Below, one piece after another: positions 1 to 9,675 of a stretch of 64,000 nt of DNA. The DNA is taken from positions 1-64,000 of the forward strand of contig JBFFXF010000001.1 of NCBI GenBank assembly GCA_041569895.1, given 5' to 3'. Positions within the stretch are counted from its first letter, which is position 1. Every line of letters starts with the position of its first letter. The notes beneath the pieces were generated by a model. It saw nothing but the letters and a program-made list of their open reading frames with translations, searched no databases and was not told the DNA's origin. The stretch is from JBFFXF01 sp041569895. Its GTDB lineage: Bacteria; Planctomycetota; UBA8108; JACQVS01. Both the position numbers and the translations under genes were made by a program.

Positions 1-1141
1 CGAACCGCCTGGCGAACGTCTCGACGAGGCGCTCCCGGGTGGCGTCGGCCCGGGTGGGGTCGACGAGGGTGACGGTGGCGCCGCCGAAGCCTCCACCGGA
101 GAGCTTGGCGCCGAGGACGCCCGGGAGGTCTCTCGCGGTGTCGACGAGCAGGTCGAGCTCCTCGCACGAGTTGCCGAGGAGGTCGCGACTCGACGCGTGC
201 GACTCGAGCATCAGCTCGCCCAGGAGCGTGAGGTTGCCGGACTCGAGCGCGCGGCGTCCCTCGAGGACGCGTTCGTTCTCGAGCACGACGTGCTCGGCAC
301 GCGCGCGGTCGCGGGGATCGATCGCCTCGGCGTGACGTTCGAGCTCCTCGACGGACACGTCGCGGAGGAAGCGGATCGGCCGACCGAGCGCCACCCCGAG
401 ACGCGTCGCGGCGCGCTCGCATGAGGCGCGCAGGTCGGCGTAGCGGCCGTCGACGAGCTCGTGTCGCACGCCGGTGTCGGCGACGAGCACGCTCGGGCAG
501 GAGGGCGCGCAGGTGATCTCGGCGTGCTCGTGCGTCGCGCAGTCGAGAAAGAGGAAGCCGCCGGCGACGCCGAAGATCGATGAGAACTGGTCGAGAATGC
601 CGCACGGCACGCCGACGAAGTCGGCCTCCGCTCGCTGGCAGAGACGCGCGAACTCGAGGCGATCGGGAGGCGCCTGACCGGTCGCCGCGATTGCCGCCGA
701 CGCGACGGCGACCTCGAGCGCCGCGGAGGACGACACGCCCGACCCGACGGGGAGGTCGCTCGCGAGCGCCATGCGGAGCGCGCCGCTCGGCGGTCCCCGG
801 CGGCCGAGCTCGAGGAGGACGCCCTTGACGTAGTCGCTCCAGTCGCCGGCGCGCCGCGCGTCCGAGAGGGACAACGTGCGTTCCGAGTCGAGCGTCTCGC
901 TGTAGACGGCGATGCCCGCTCCGCCGCCGCTCTCGCCCATCGGGCGGGCCGCCGCGGCCGCGACGCCGAGATCGAGCGCCACCGAGATGATCCACCCGCC
1001 GTTGTAGTCGGTGTGATTGCCGAGGATCTCGACGCGTCCCGGCGCGAACGCCACGACGTCGGGCGCGGCGTCGAACCGACCGGTGAAGACCTCTCCCGCT
1101 CGCCGCAGGAGCGCCGCCTTCGGATCGCCGGCGAGCGTCAC
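1..1141 (-). CDS. galK: Galactokinase, C-terminus cut by window edge
   Basis: The product phosphorylates galactose at C1 with ATP, the entry step of the Leloir pathway in the cytoplasm. All three GHMP-kinase signatures are visible in the minus-strand translation: the galactokinase signature GRVEILGNHTDYNGG near residue 35, the glycine/serine ATP loop LPVGSGVSSSAAL near residue 120, and a C-terminal AKLSGGGFGGA motif. About 380 residues lie inside the window and the family is usually 350-400 long, so only a few residues are missing. The start is GTG at 1141-1139, overlapping the lysA stop by four bases (GTGA), which indicates translational coupling. The variant ILGNHTDY (most members have LIGEHTDY) is within the family range. 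No other Leloir gene is visible. Confidence 0.88.
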   Translation of the reverse strand, partial: MTLAGDPKAALLRRAGEVFTGRFDAAPDVVAFAPGRVEILGNHTDYNGGWIISVALDLGVAAAAARPMGESGGGAGIAVYSETLDSERTLSLSDARRAGDWSDYVKGVLLELGRRGPPSGALRMALASDLPVGSGVSSSAALEVAVASAAIAATGQAPPDRLEFARLCQRAEADFVGVPCGILDQFSSIFGVAGGFLFLDCATHEHAEITCAPSCPSVLVADTGVRHELVDGRYADLRASCERAATRLGVALGRPIRFLRDVSVEELERHAEAIDPRDRARAEHVVLENERVLEGRRALESGNLTLLGELMLESHASSRDLLGNSCEELDLLVDTARDLPGVLGAKLSGGGFGGATVTLVDPTRADATRERLVETFARRF

Positions 1142-2445
1142 AGCTCCTCGGCGCACTCCGTGCGCACGATGTCCTCGACGGTCTCGCGACGGGTGATCAG
1201 CAGCGCCCTGCCGCCCTCGATCCACACCTGCGGCGGGCGGCCGATCGAGTTGTAGTTCGAGCTCATCGAGTATCCGTACGCGCCGGCGTCGTGGATCAGC
1301 AGCAGGTCCCCGGCCTCGGCGCGCGGCAACGACCGCGGATCGAGGAGCTCATCCGATTCGCGGGTGAAGACATCACCCGACTCGCACAGCGGGCCGGCGA
1401 CGACCTGTGGCTCGAGCTCGGCGTCGCCGCCGGTCTTGCCGAGCACGTCGATGCGGTGGTACGAGCCGTACATCGCGGGCCGCACGAGATCGCAGAAGCC
1501 CGCGTCGACCATGACGAATGTGTGGCCCGGCCCGCGCTCGTTGGTGCGCGTCGTCTTTCGCCCGCGAACGCGTGTCACGAGCCCCGCTCCCGGCGCGACG
1601 TAGTGCCGGCCGGGCTCCATCTCGACGCGGATCTCGCGCCCGGCCCGCGCGGACAGCTCGGTCCGCGCCTTGCGGAGCTGCTCGACGCACTCCTCGAGAT
1701 CGATCCGCGGCGCCCCCGGGCGGTAGGGATAGGGAATGCCACCACCGAAGTTGACCGCCTCGAGGTCGGGGTATTCCCGGACCCGCTCGCAGAAGAAGTC
1801 GGCCAGCCGGGCGATGTTCGTCCGGAACTCCGCGATCTCCGGACCGGTTCCGATGTGGGCGTGCAGCAGCGTCACCTTGAGGCCGCACTCGGCGATCAGC
1901 CGTCGCAGCTCCGGCTCGTCCTCGAACCAGACGCCGTGCTTCGACGCCGGTCCGCCGGTGTCGCACTGCTTCACGTGTCCGTGGCCGAAGCCGGGATTCA
2001 GCCGGATGCCGACCGGCCCGGCGAAACCCGACGTGGCGAGCTCCGGGACCATCTGCGGTGTGCCGATGGTGACCAGGATGCGGTTCTCGACAATGACGCG
2101 CAGCGCGTCATCGCGAAAGACGTCCGCGGTGAAGAGTATCTCGGGAGGATCGAAGCCGCCCTCGAACCCGGCGCGCCGCGCGCGCAGCACCTCGTTGCCG
2201 GAGACCGTGTCGAGCCAGACGCCGTGCTCGAGGCAGATGTCCAGCACGGGCCGCGCCGAGCACGCCTTCATGGCGTAACGGGGCTGCAGGTGCGGCGAGT
2301 TCATCAGCGAGCGCACATGCTGGACACGGCGGCGGATCTCGTCACCGTCGTAGAGGTAAAACGGCGTGCCGACGCGTTCGGCGAGGCGCTCGATCGCGGC
2401 CCTGTCGACGCCGGGGGTCGCGCGGGTGTCCATGGCGGAATCCAT
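1138..2445 (-). CDS. lysA: Diaminopimelate decarboxylase
   Basis: This 435-residue enzyme is a PLP-dependent fold-III decarboxylase converting meso-diaminopimelate to L-lysine, the last step of lysine synthesis. The PLP lysine lies in YAMKACS near the N-terminus. Other family motifs are HAHIGTG, the phosphate-binding NFGGGIPYPY, the substrate-binding EPGRHYV, CESGDVF (the Cys contributed across the dimer) and DAGAYGYSMSSNYN near the end. An upstream in-frame extension exists, but the ATG at 2445 has a GAGG Shine-Dalgarno about five bases upstream and gives the normal family length. A second ATG lies four codons in. The gene is first in a two-gene operon with galK (4-base overlap). A related carboxynorspermidine decarboxylase is the main alternative, but the C-terminal motifs favour LysA. 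Confidence 0.88.
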   Translation of the reverse strand: MDSAMDTRATPGVDRAAIERLAERVGTPFYLYDGDEIRRRVQHVRSLMNSPHLQPRYAMKACSARPVLDICLEHGVWLDTVSGNEVLRARRAGFEGGFDPPEILFTADVFRDDALRVIVENRILVTIGTPQMVPELATSGFAGPVGIRLNPGFGHGHVKQCDTGGPASKHGVWFEDEPELRRLIAECGLKVTLLHAHIGTGPEIAEFRTNIARLADFFCERVREYPDLEAVNFGGGIPYPYRPGAPRIDLEECVEQLRKARTELSARAGREIRVEMEPGRHYVAPGAGLVTRVRGRKTTRTNERGPGHTFVMVDAGFCDLVRPAMYGSYHRIDVLGKTGGDAELEPQVVAGPLCESGDVFTRESDELLDPRSLPRAEAGDLLLIHDAGAYGYSMSSNYNSIGRPPQVWIEGGRALLITRRETVEDIVRTECAEEL

Positions 2446-2586
2446 CGTCCTCGTTCGATGCTTCTTCGAGGTGCCTGTTCGTGTCTGGTCGCGAAAGAGC
2501 TCGGCGGGTCGCGGGATCGACGGCCGGCGGCCGCGAGATATCGGAACAATCATTTGAACTTGTCATTGTAACCGCGAGACGTGGCG

Positions 2587-2615
2587 TTGAGAAACGAGGA
2601 CTTCGCGGTTATTCT
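2587..2615 (+). promoter_or_regulatory. Candidate sigma70-type promoter, possibly leaderless
   Basis: TTGAGA at 2587-2592 and TATTCT at 2610-2615 are separated by 17 bases. The expected start site falls at about 2622-2624, on the A of the ATG at 2624. No Shine-Dalgarno is present before that ATG, which fits a leaderless transcript. Motif matches are 5/6 and 4/6, so chance is possible. Confidence 0.35.
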
Positions 2616-2623
2616 CGCGTTCA

Positions 2624-4294
2624 ATGGCGAAAACCGCGAAGAGTCGACCGAGCGCGCCTCCGGCGCCGCGCCCTCCGCGAGAGCGGGAGGCGGTGCTCGT
2701 CGCCAGCGGCGACCTGCGGCTCTCGGCGAACCAGGTCTGCTGGCCGGCGCAGAAGGAGATGGAGAAGCGCCTCGGCGATGCGGTCGCGCGCGAGGGCTGG
2801 CGGATCCGGCGAGGCCACGCCTACGACTCGGGGCAGCGTCACGGCTTCATCGACAGCCAGAAGCGCGGCATGGAGGTCTTCCGCGGCATCCATCCCGACG
2901 CGCCCCTCATCGTCGCCGAGGCGGTGTGGCAGTACAGCCACCACGTCCTCCACGGGCTCGCGACGCACCGCGGACCGATCCTCACCGTCGCCAACTGGAG
3001 CGGGCAGTGGCCGGGGCTCGTCGGCATGCTCAACCTCAACGGGTCGCTGACCAAGGCCGGCGTCGAGTACTCGTCTCTCTGGAGCGAGCGCTTCACCGAT
3101 CGGTTCTTCCGCGCGGGTCTGCGCCAGTGGCTGCGCACCGGCCGGATCGCGCATGACACGTCGCACGTGCGCGACCTCGACCACTTCGTGCTCCCCGAGA
3201 AGGACGAGGCGCTCGGCAGGCGGCTCGGCGAGGAGCTCAGGCGCGACAAGGCGATCATGGGCGTCTTCGACGAGGGCTGCATGGGGATGTTCAACGCCAT
3301 CATCCCCGACCACCTGCTCAACCCCACCGGCGTCTACAAGGAACGACTGAGCCAGTCGGCGCTCTGGGCGGCCATGCGCCGCGTCGAGCCGGACGAGGCG
3401 CTCGACGTGCGGCGCTGGCTGGAGCGCAAGGGGATGCGGTTCCACACCGGCAAGGACCCCGGAACGGAGCTCACCGACGACCAGATCCTGGAACAGTGCC
3501 GCATGTACCTCGCCGCCGTTCGCATGGCGCACGAATTCGGTTGCGCGACGATCGGCATCCAGTACCAGCAGGGGCTCAAGGACGTCTGTCCCGCCTCGGA
3601 CCTCGTCGAGGGCCTCCTCAACAACGTCGATCGCCCGCCGGTCCGCCACGCCGGCAAGGGCGAGGTCCTCTATCGCGGCAAGGCGCTGCCGCATTTCAAC
3701 GAGGTCGACGAGTGCGCGGGCCTCGACGCGCTGGTGACCAATCGCGTCTGGACGGCGATGCGCCTCGAACCCGAGACGACGCTGCATGACCTGCGATGGG
3801 GCGATCACTACTCGGGCGACGGCGTCGACGACTACGTCTGGGTGTTCCTGATCTCCGGGGCGGCGCCGCCGCAGCACTTCATCGGCGGCTATCGCGGCGC
3901 CTCCAGCGAGCGCCAGCCGCCGATGTACTTCCCGCTCGGCGGCGGCACGCTGAAGGGGATCTCGAAGCCGGGGGAGATCGTCTGGAGTCGCGTGTTCGTC
4001 ATGGACGGTCGCCTCCACTGCGACATCGGCCGGGCGCGCGTCGTCAAGCTTCCGGAAGGGGAGACGCAACGCCGCTGGCGGCTGACGACGCCCCAGTGGC
4101 CGATCATGCACGCGGTGCTCCACGGCGTCTCGCGAGATCAGATGATGGCCCGCCACCGGTCGAATCACATCCAGGTCGCCTACGCGCCGAGCGCGGAGCG
4201 CGCAGACGCAGCGCTGGCGGCGAAGGCGGCGATGCTGCGCGAGATCGGCGTCGAGGTGCACGTCTGCGGCAACCGGAACGGACTCGTCGAGTGA
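2624..4294 (+). CDS. Fucose/arabinose isomerase-fold protein, function unknown
   Basis: This 556-residue cytoplasmic protein resembles the L-fucose/L-arabinose isomerase superfamily. Visible points are an N-terminal [18 protein letters not shown] segment, a central [12 protein letters not shown] segment like the second domain of fucose isomerases, a [15 protein letters not shown] stretch, and a C-terminal domain with GDHYSGDG. The metal ligands of classical isomerases could not be placed with certainty, so the reaction is open. The first 22 residues are Pro/Arg/Ala-rich and probably disordered. The stop overlaps the next start (TGATG), so it is cotranscribed with the M14 peptidase. A promoter-like pair sits directly at the start codon. 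Sugar aldose-ketose isomerisation is possible but not shown. Confidence 0.55.
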   Translation: MAKTAKSRPSAPPAPRPPREREAVLVASGDLRLSANQVCWPAQKEMEKRLGDAVAREGWRIRRGHAYDSGQRHGFIDSQKRGMEVFRGIHPDAPLIVAEAVWQYSHHVLHGLATHRGPILTVANWSGQWPGLVGMLNLNGSLTKAGVEYSSLWSERFTDRFFRAGLRQWLRTGRIAHDTSHVRDLDHFVLPEKDEALGRRLGEELRRDKAIMGVFDEGCMGMFNAIIPDHLLNPTGVYKERLSQSALWAAMRRVEPDEALDVRRWLERKGMRFHTGKDPGTELTDDQILEQCRMYLAAVRMAHEFGCATIGIQYQQGLKDVCPASDLVEGLLNNVDRPPVRHAGKGEVLYRGKALPHFNEVDECAGLDALVTNRVWTAMRLEPETTLHDLRWGDHYSGDGVDDYVWVFLISGAAPPQHFIGGYRGASSERQPPMYFPLGGGTLKGISKPGEIVWSRVFVMDGRLHCDIGRARVVKLPEGETQRRWRLTTPQWPIMHAVLHGVSRDQMMARHRSNHIQVAYAPSAERADAALAAKAAMLREIGVEVHVCGNRNGLVE

Positions 4295-5163
4295 TGCCCA
4301 TGAGATCTTTCCCCTCTGTCGAGTGCTCTGTTTTCGTCATTGCCGCGCTTGCCGGGTGCGTCACGACGCCCTCGTCGGTTCACGTCGAGCGCGAGGTGAT
4401 CGGCCGGTCGCTCGAGGGTCGCCCGATCGAGGCCTACATCGTCCACGGCCCTGGAGCCGATGAGGCGCTCTTCGACGCCGGCAGCGGCGTCGAGACGCTG
4501 CTCATCTTCGGGGGCATCCACGGCAACGAGACGCTCACCGTGCCTCTCGTCCAGCGCCTGCTCGACATCGCGCTCGTCGATCAATGGCTCGCGAGCGGCA
4601 AGCGGCTCGTCATCGTGCCCGCCGCGAACCCCGACGGGCTGGCCCGCGGCGTGCGGCACAACTCGCGTGGCGTCGACCTCAACCGCAACTTTCCGGCGTC
4701 GAACTGGAAGCGGCGCGGACGGCGGCACGGCGTGTTGCCCGCGAGCGAGCCGGAGACACGCGCGCTGATGGGTCTCGTCGAACGGTACCGTCCCGCCCGC
4801 GTCCTCTCCGTGCACGCCCCGCTCCACTGCGTCAACTACGACGGTCCCGCGCACGGCGTCGCCCGGGCGATGGCGACGGCATCGGGTTACGAGCTCAGGA
4901 GCAGCATCGGATATCAGACGCCGGGCTCGTTCGGCAACTGGGCCGGCGTCGATCGGCGCATACCGGTGGTGACGCTCGAGCTGCGCCGCGATCTGAGGCG
5001 CGGCGAGGTCTGGGACGAGCTCGGCAATGCGGTGCTGACCTTCGTGCGCTATCCCGCCGGGGAGCTGTTCGCGCAGGGCGATCAGCTCTCGGAGAGTCCG
5101 AGCCGCTCGAACCGCCACTCCTCGACCGGCACGCGCTCGTCGAGCGCCAGCTCGCAGGAATAG
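4294..5163 (+). CDS. M14-family zinc carboxypeptidase-like lipoprotein
   Basis: This 289-residue protein starts with a lipoprotein-type signal (hydrophobic stretch, then LAGC), so it is probably anchored on the outer side of the cytoplasmic membrane. The body is a compact M14 domain: the zinc pair HGNE near residue 75, the substrate-binding NSRGVDLNRNFP with Asn-Arg, a third zinc ligand in VLSVHAPLH, and a catalytic Glu in VVTLELRRD. Size and motifs resemble MpaA-type murein peptide amidases more than digestive carboxypeptidases. The ATG at 4294 overlaps the upstream stop. The Ser-rich C-terminal 27 residues are encoded by DNA that also encodes, on the other strand, the end of the enolase-superfamily gene (82-base overlap). 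Peptidoglycan peptide trimming is an inference. Confidence 0.75.
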   Translation: MPMRSFPSVECSVFVIAALAGCVTTPSSVHVEREVIGRSLEGRPIEAYIVHGPGADEALFDAGSGVETLLIFGGIHGNETLTVPLVQRLLDIALVDQWLASGKRLVIVPAANPDGLARGVRHNSRGVDLNRNFPASNWKRRGRRHGVLPASEPETRALMGLVERYRPARVLSVHAPLHCVNYDGPAHGVARAMATASGYELRSSIGYQTPGSFGNWAGVDRRIPVVTLELRRDLRRGEVWDELGNAVLTFVRYPAGELFAQGDQLSESPSRSNRHSSTGTRSSSASSQE

Positions 5164-6521
5164 CCGTAGCCCGGCGCGTGCAGCGAGCCGCACTCGATGC
5201 GTCCATCCTCGATGCGGACGTGCGGCAGGCCGTCGCGCACGGTGTAGATGTCAGGATGGGTCCGCGCCGCCGAGTCGCGTTCCCGGACGGGCAGGTGGGC
5301 GAGACCGCGGAAGTAGTGGTGGCCGTTCCTCTCGGCATGGGTGACGCCGACGACGGCGAGCGTCGTCAGGTCCTGCTGCAGCGGCACCACCGCCAGATTG
5401 GCGAGGTCCTCGCCGGTCTGGAAGTACCTGCGCTCGCCGCACTGCTCGTTCAGCCGGTGGGCGTGCCTGCAAAAGCTCAGCGCCTTGAACACGCCCTTGC
5501 AGTTCTTGACGGAGCAGCCACGGTAGCCGAGCTCGGTCGCGCGGGGGAACGCGTTGAGGTCGTCGTCCGATTCGTCGATGATCACCGGGCGCAGTCGCCC
5601 GAGCCGCTCGACCGCCGGCCGCACGTCGTCCTCGAGCGCGAGCTCGCGCGCCAGCGGCTGCTCGATGAACACGATGCTCTCGACGAACCGCGCGCCCGCC
5701 TCGGTGCGGCGGAGCCCCTCGATGAGCTCCTCGAGCACGCCGAGATCGCGGTACTGCTCGTTGCCGTCGAGGGAGATCCACACGCGGTCGGGACAGACGC
5801 TGGCCAGCAACTCGGCGATGCGTCCGAGACGCTCGAGGTCGTGCGCGGAGTCGCCGCTCACCTTGACCTTGAAGTAACGCAGCCCGTACGCGCGCACCGC
5901 CGCCTCGAGCGACTGCGGCAGCCCGTCGTCGAGGCGTTCCTCGTCGGGGATATCGTCGTCACGGATGAAGTCGCCGAGTCCGACGGTGTGACGCGCGGCG
6001 ATCGACGCGCGCGGGGTGGCGGGCAGCTCGGGACCGCTCTGATAGCCGAGCAGCCCCTCGTGGAGCGCCTCGAAGAACGACACGCCGGCGAGCCGGCACG
6101 TCGCGTCGATCAACGATCTCTCGACCAGCGAGCTGCCGAACGACGCGGTCAGCTTGTTGAGGCCGAGCTCGCCGCACGCCTCGAGAACGCCGGGATAGGC
6201 CGCTCTCCAGAGAGAGTACGACGCCGTCGCCGTCCTGCCGCACTCGACGTAGACGCGCCGCGCCGCGTTGATCGCCGCGAGCTGATCGTCGACGTTTCGG
6301 CGGAAGTCGCGCCCGGGGTCCTTGTCGAACCACCGCGGCGGCAGGCAGTCGGCCCCGACGCCGCGGGCGACCCGTCCGCCGCGCGCCTCGACGGTCGTCG
6401 CGATGTGCACCAGCGGCACGGCCGTCAGACACGCGTTCCCGTAACGGAAAGGCATCCGCGTCCACGCCTCGCCGATGCGGACGTCGATCTCGCAGATACG
6501 TGATACGATGGCGGTATCCAT
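5082..6521 (-). CDS. Enolase-superfamily (mandelate racemase/muconate-type) enzyme
   Basis: This 479-residue enzyme has the two-domain enolase-superfamily plan. In the barrel one sees KVKV (the KxK base), the first metal ligand in SLDGNEQY, the second in FIEQPLAR, the third in IIDES, and a second-face lysine in SVKNCKG. This is the muconate-lactonizing/dipeptide-epimerase pattern and not the His-Asp mandelate racemase pattern. The family is normally 340-400 residues; the extra length is mainly N-terminal. The ATG at 6521 is preferred over an upstream in-frame start because the extension lies in the intergenic region. It converges with, and overlaps, the M14 peptidase gene. In E. coli mpaA is adjacent to the Ala-Glu epimerase gene ycjG, so murein peptide epimerisation is one possibility, unproven. 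Confidence 0.75.
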   Translation of the reverse strand: MDTAIVSRICEIDVRIGEAWTRMPFRYGNACLTAVPLVHIATTVEARGGRVARGVGADCLPPRWFDKDPGRDFRRNVDDQLAAINAARRVYVECGRTATASYSLWRAAYPGVLEACGELGLNKLTASFGSSLVERSLIDATCRLAGVSFFEALHEGLLGYQSGPELPATPRASIAARHTVGLGDFIRDDDIPDEERLDDGLPQSLEAAVRAYGLRYFKVKVSGDSAHDLERLGRIAELLASVCPDRVWISLDGNEQYRDLGVLEELIEGLRRTEAGARFVESIVFIEQPLARELALEDDVRPAVERLGRLRPVIIDESDDDLNAFPRATELGYRGCSVKNCKGVFKALSFCRHAHRLNEQCGERRYFQTGEDLANLAVVPLQQDLTTLAVVGVTHAERNGHHYFRGLAHLPVRERDSAARTHPDIYTVRDGLPHVRIEDGRIECGSLHAPGYGYSCELALDERVPVEEWRFERLGLSES

Positions 6522-6535
6522 GACGCCGAGAATAA

Positions 6536-6563
6536 TTGACACGTCCCCGAGAGTCACCATCAT
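6536..6563 (+). promoter_or_regulatory. Candidate promoter of the oxidoreductase-kinase-sigma operon
   Basis: A perfect TTGACA (6536-6541) is followed after 16 bases by CATCAT (6558-6563, 4/6 match). It lies in the 86-base divergent gap before the ATG at 6608, leaving a leader of about 37 bases. The gap is AT-richer than its surroundings. Confidence 0.4.
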
Positions 6564-6607
6564 CGTGGCTGCAGAGGAGTGGACTCGTTCCAAAACAAGA
6601 CGCCGAC

Positions 6608-7612
6608 ATGGCCCGACTCGCAAAGACTTTCCGAATCGCTCGCTTCGGCGGGCCTGAAGTGCTCGAGCAGACGACCGTCGAGCTTCCGGAGCCGGGTCCC
6701 GGCGAGGTCGCCGTCGACGTCGAGTGGATCGGCCTCAACCGCGCCGAGATCCTCTGGCGCGAGGGGCGCTACCTCGTCCGTCCCGAGCTCCCGGCGCCGA
6801 TCGGACTGGAGTGCGCCGGAGTGGTCCTCGACACCGGCGATCCGTCCGTACGCTTCGCTCCGGGCGACCGCGTCGGCGTCGTGCCGGGCACGTTCGATCC
6901 CCGCAAGTACGGGACGTATGCCGACACCATCGTCGTCCCGGCGCGGTCGCTGTTGCCGACGCCGGGCGAGCTCGACGGACCCGCGACGGCGGCCGTGTGG
7001 ATGGCGTACCTGACGGCGTGGGGAGGGCTCCTCGACGTCGGTCAGCTCGAGGAGGGCTGGCACGTCGTCATCCCGGCGGCCTCGAGCTCGGTCGGAACCG
7101 CGGCGATCCAGCTCTGCCTGCACGAGGAGGCGGTGCCGATCGCCGTCACCACGAGACCCGAAAAGGCGGCCGCGCTCCGGGAGCTCGGCGTCGAGCACGT
7201 GATCGTGTCGTCGTCGGACGACGTCGTCGAGCGCGTCCTCGAGATCACCGACGGGGCCGGGGCGCGCCTCTTCTTCGATCCGGTCGGCGGCGCGTTGCTC
7301 GGCCAGGAGATTCGCTGCGCGGCGCCAGGGGCGAGAATCGTCGTCTACGGCATGCTCGATCAGACGCCGGCGACGATCGACACCGCGGGCCTGATCGCCC
7401 GCGGGGCGCGAATCGAGGGATACTTGCTTCCGAGGACCACCGGGGATCCGCAGGTCTTCGACGTCGCCGTCGGACAGATCGTCGACGCGATCTCCAACGG
7501 CGAGGTGGAGCCCGTCGTCGACCGCGTCTTCCGGTTCGGCGAGATCGCGGAAGCACATCGCTACATGGAAGCAGGGAGTCAGGTCGGGAAAGTGGTCGTC
7601 GGGGTGCACTGA
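6608..7612 (+). CDS. Zinc-independent MDR oxidoreductase (quinone reductase type)
   Basis: This 334-residue protein is a medium-chain dehydrogenase/reductase of the NADPH:quinone oxidoreductase class. It shows the GroES-like N-terminal half (GLNRAEILWREGRY, IGLECAGVV, FAPGDRVGVVPG) and a Rossmann half with AASSSVGTAAIQL, where many members have the GAAGGVG type of loop. The Cys/His ligands of alcohol dehydrogenase zinc sites are absent. The ATG at 6608 gives the family length (320-340). It is the first gene of a four-gene plus-strand run; the kinase starts 33 bases downstream, so cotranscription is likely. Its substrate, and why it travels with signalling genes, cannot be read from the sequence. 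Confidence 0.82.
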   Translation: MARLAKTFRIARFGGPEVLEQTTVELPEPGPGEVAVDVEWIGLNRAEILWREGRYLVRPELPAPIGLECAGVVLDTGDPSVRFAPGDRVGVVPGTFDPRKYGTYADTIVVPARSLLPTPGELDGPATAAVWMAYLTAWGGLLDVGQLEEGWHVVIPAASSSVGTAAIQLCLHEEAVPIAVTTRPEKAAALRELGVEHVIVSSSDDVVERVLEITDGAGARLFFDPVGGALLGQEIRCAAPGARIVVYGMLDQTPATIDTAGLIARGARIEGYLLPRTTGDPQVFDVAVGQIVDAISNGEVEPVVDRVFRFGEIAEAHRYMEAGSQVGKVVVGVH

Positions 7613-7644
7613 GCCCCGTCGTCCGCGGCCCGGCCACCGGAACC

Positions 7645-9675
7645 GTGTTCTGCCAGCGCTGCGGACTCCACTTCTCAGGCGTACGGACCGGCGGGCACTG
7701 CCCGAGCTGCGGTGGTGTCACGGGGGCGACCGCGGCGCCGGGCGAGCAGGAGGGCAGCGTCGCCGTCATCCACGACGATGGCGTGAAGGACGATGGCGTG
7801 AAGGACGATGGCGTGAAGGACGCTGGCGTGAAGGACGCTGGCGTGAAGGACGCTGGCGTGAACGACGCTGGCGTGATCGACGAGACGAAGACCGAGTCGC
7901 GAGACGCCGGCTGGCGACGCGGCGACGTCGTCGCGGGCAAGTACGAGATCATTCGCAAGATCGGCTCGGGCGGTTTCGGCACGGTCTACAAGGTGCGTCA
8001 CATCCAGCGCAAGAAGCTCTACGCGCTGAAGACGCCGCATCCCGACTACGTCCGCGACGAGGCCTTCCGGAAGCGATTCGAGCGCGAGATCGAGGCGATG
8101 GAGCGCTTCGTGCACCAGGACATGGTGGTGGTGCGCGATTCGGGCATCACCGGCGCCGGCGTCCCGTACTACACCATGGACTTCATCGAGGGCGAGAGCC
8201 TGCGCGAGGTGATGGACCGCGAGGGGCAGCTCGAGCTGAGGCGCGCGTTGAACATCACACGGCACGTCCTCGAGGTGCTCGATGCCGCGCACCGCCATCG
8301 CATCATCCACCGCGACATCAAGCCGGACAACGTGCTGCTCACTCGGCGCGCGGGGAGGGAAGTCGTCAAGGTCCTCGATTTCGGCGTCGCGAAGCTGCTC
8401 GACCTCGTCGGCACCGCGACCATCACGGGGGGCATGCGGGTCGGCACGCCGAGATACATGTCGCCCGAGCAGGTCGCCGGCGAGGAAGTCGACGGGCGCA
8501 GCGACGTCTTCGCCGTCGGCATCGTGCTCTACGAGGCGCTCACGGGCAGGCATCCGTTCGCCGTCGACCGCGATCCGATCCGCACGACGGCCGCGATCGT
8601 CAGCAAGAAGCCGGAGGCGCCCGAGGTCTACCGGACGGACCTGCCGCGCGGGCTCTCCGACCTCATCATGCGCATGCTCGAGAAGAAGCCGAGACGGCGT
8701 CCCCAGACGGTGGCGGAGGTCATCGAGTCGATCCCCCGGGTCGACAGCAGCGCCTCGCGCTCGGTAGCGCGGGCCGAGAGCCTCCGCTTCGTCGAGAGCG
8801 CGCCGCGGCGCAGCGTGTCGTCGCTCGTCCTCTCGCAGGAGACGTCCGTCGGGATTCGGCGTGCGTTCCTCTTCTTCAAGCCGTCAGTGACGCTCGGCCG
8901 TTCGAACGACCGCTCGCGCGGAATCGACAACGACATCATCCTGAGACGCCTGCCGTGCCGGTCATCGCGCCGTGACGCCGAGAACTGGAAGCGCAACCTC
9001 ACCATCAGCCACCGCGTCGCGTCGATCCGCGTCGACCGCTCGGCCGCCGTCATCGAGCCCTGGCCGGACTCGATGTCGGGAATCGTCGTCAGCGGGCTCC
9101 GGAGCCGCGAGCCGGTGCGCATCCAGTCGGACCGGTTTCACGTCGCGGTCGGCGAGCGCGCGATCGAGCTCGACGGGTACCGCGTGCTTCGCGACTCCTC
9201 CCGGAAGCCGGTCGACCTGTCGTTCATACCGCCGCGTGACACCGGCGATGAAGCGGACTCGCCGTCGATCGGCTACTCGAATCCGTCGTGCGAGATCAAC
9301 TGCGTTCGCCTGACGCGCAGCGAGAATCACCCGCTGCATTCGTACTTCATCGTGGCGCGACGGCTCGCCATCGGCTCCGGCGCGGGCGCCGAGCTGCGTA
9401 TCGAGGGCGAGGGTGTCGAGGGGCACCACGCATCGCTCATATTCGATCGAGGGGAGCTGTTCCTGATCGCGGTGGGCACCGTGCGCGTCGGTCGCGCCGG
9501 CGACGGCGTGCGCGAGGCGTCGCGGTCGCGGGCCGGCGCGAGCCCGACGGTCGACACCGAGACGATCCTCGCGCCGGGAGACGTCTACCCGGTGACGCCC
9601 GGCGTGTCCCTCGCGTTCGGCTCCGCGCGCCTGGTGGCCGAGGACATTGACGAGTGGATGTTCAAGCGAGCATGA
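7645..9675 (+). CDS. Ser/Thr kinase with N-terminal zinc ribbon and C-terminal FHA-like domains
   Basis: This 676-residue, apparently soluble protein has four parts. Residues 3-25 are a zinc ribbon (CQRC...CPSC). Residues 44-78 are a repeated [10 protein letters not shown] linker. Residues about 95-365 are a Hanks-type kinase with GSGGFGTV, the ATP lysine in [17 protein letters not shown] and APE-like SPEQ. The rest is about 300 residues with two FHA-like stretches: [11 protein letters not shown]...[11 protein letters not shown] and [11 protein letters not shown]...[10 protein letters not shown]. No membrane segment follows the kinase. A GTG at 7645 is chosen because it precedes the first Cys pair and no ATG is available. 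The stop overlaps the sigma factor start (ATGA). FHA domains bind phosphothreonine, so docking of a phosphorylated partner is a reasonable inference. Confidence 0.82.
   Translation: MFCQRCGLHFSGVRTGGHCPSCGGVTGATAAPGEQEGSVAVIHDDGVKDDGVKDDGVKDAGVKDAGVKDAGVNDAGVIDETKTESRDAGWRRGDVVAGKYEIIRKIGSGGFGTVYKVRHIQRKKLYALKTPHPDYVRDEAFRKRFEREIEAMERFVHQDMVVVRDSGITGAGVPYYTMDFIEGESLREVMDREGQLELRRALNITRHVLEVLDAAHRHRIIHRDIKPDNVLLTRRAGREVVKVLDFGVAKLLDLVGTATITGGMRVGTPRYMSPEQVAGEEVDGRSDVFAVGIVLYEALTGRHPFAVDRDPIRTTAAIVSKKPEAPEVYRTDLPRGLSDLIMRMLEKKPRRRPQTVAEVIESIPRVDSSASRSVARAESLRFVESAPRRSVSSLVLSQETSVGIRRAFLFFKPSVTLGRSNDRSRGIDNDIILRRLPCRSSRRDAENWKRNLTISHRVASIRVDRSAAVIEPWPDSMSGIVVSGLRSREPVRIQSDRFHVAVGERAIELDGYRVLRDSSRKPVDLSFIPPRDTGDEADSPSIGYSNPSCEINCVRLTRSENHPLHSYFIVARRLAIGSGAGAELRIEGEGVEGHHASLIFDRGELFLIAVGTVRVGRAGDGVREASRSRAGASPTVDTETILAPGDVYPVTPGVSLAFGSARLVAEDIDEWMFKRA
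7774..7878 (+). repeat. Seven in-frame 15-bp tandem repeats
   Basis: Seven direct copies of GACGNTGGCGTGAAG occur without interruption. The first three have A and the last four C at the variable position, and the last two copies differ at the 3' end. They encode [10 protein letters not shown] units in the linker between zinc ribbon and kinase. Near identity at the DNA level points to recent expansion by slippage. Confidence 0.95.

Noticed and set aside
1291..2571. Plus-strand frames opposite lysA and other genes
   Set aside because: They are long only because of GC-rich codon use on the opposite strand and contain no motifs.
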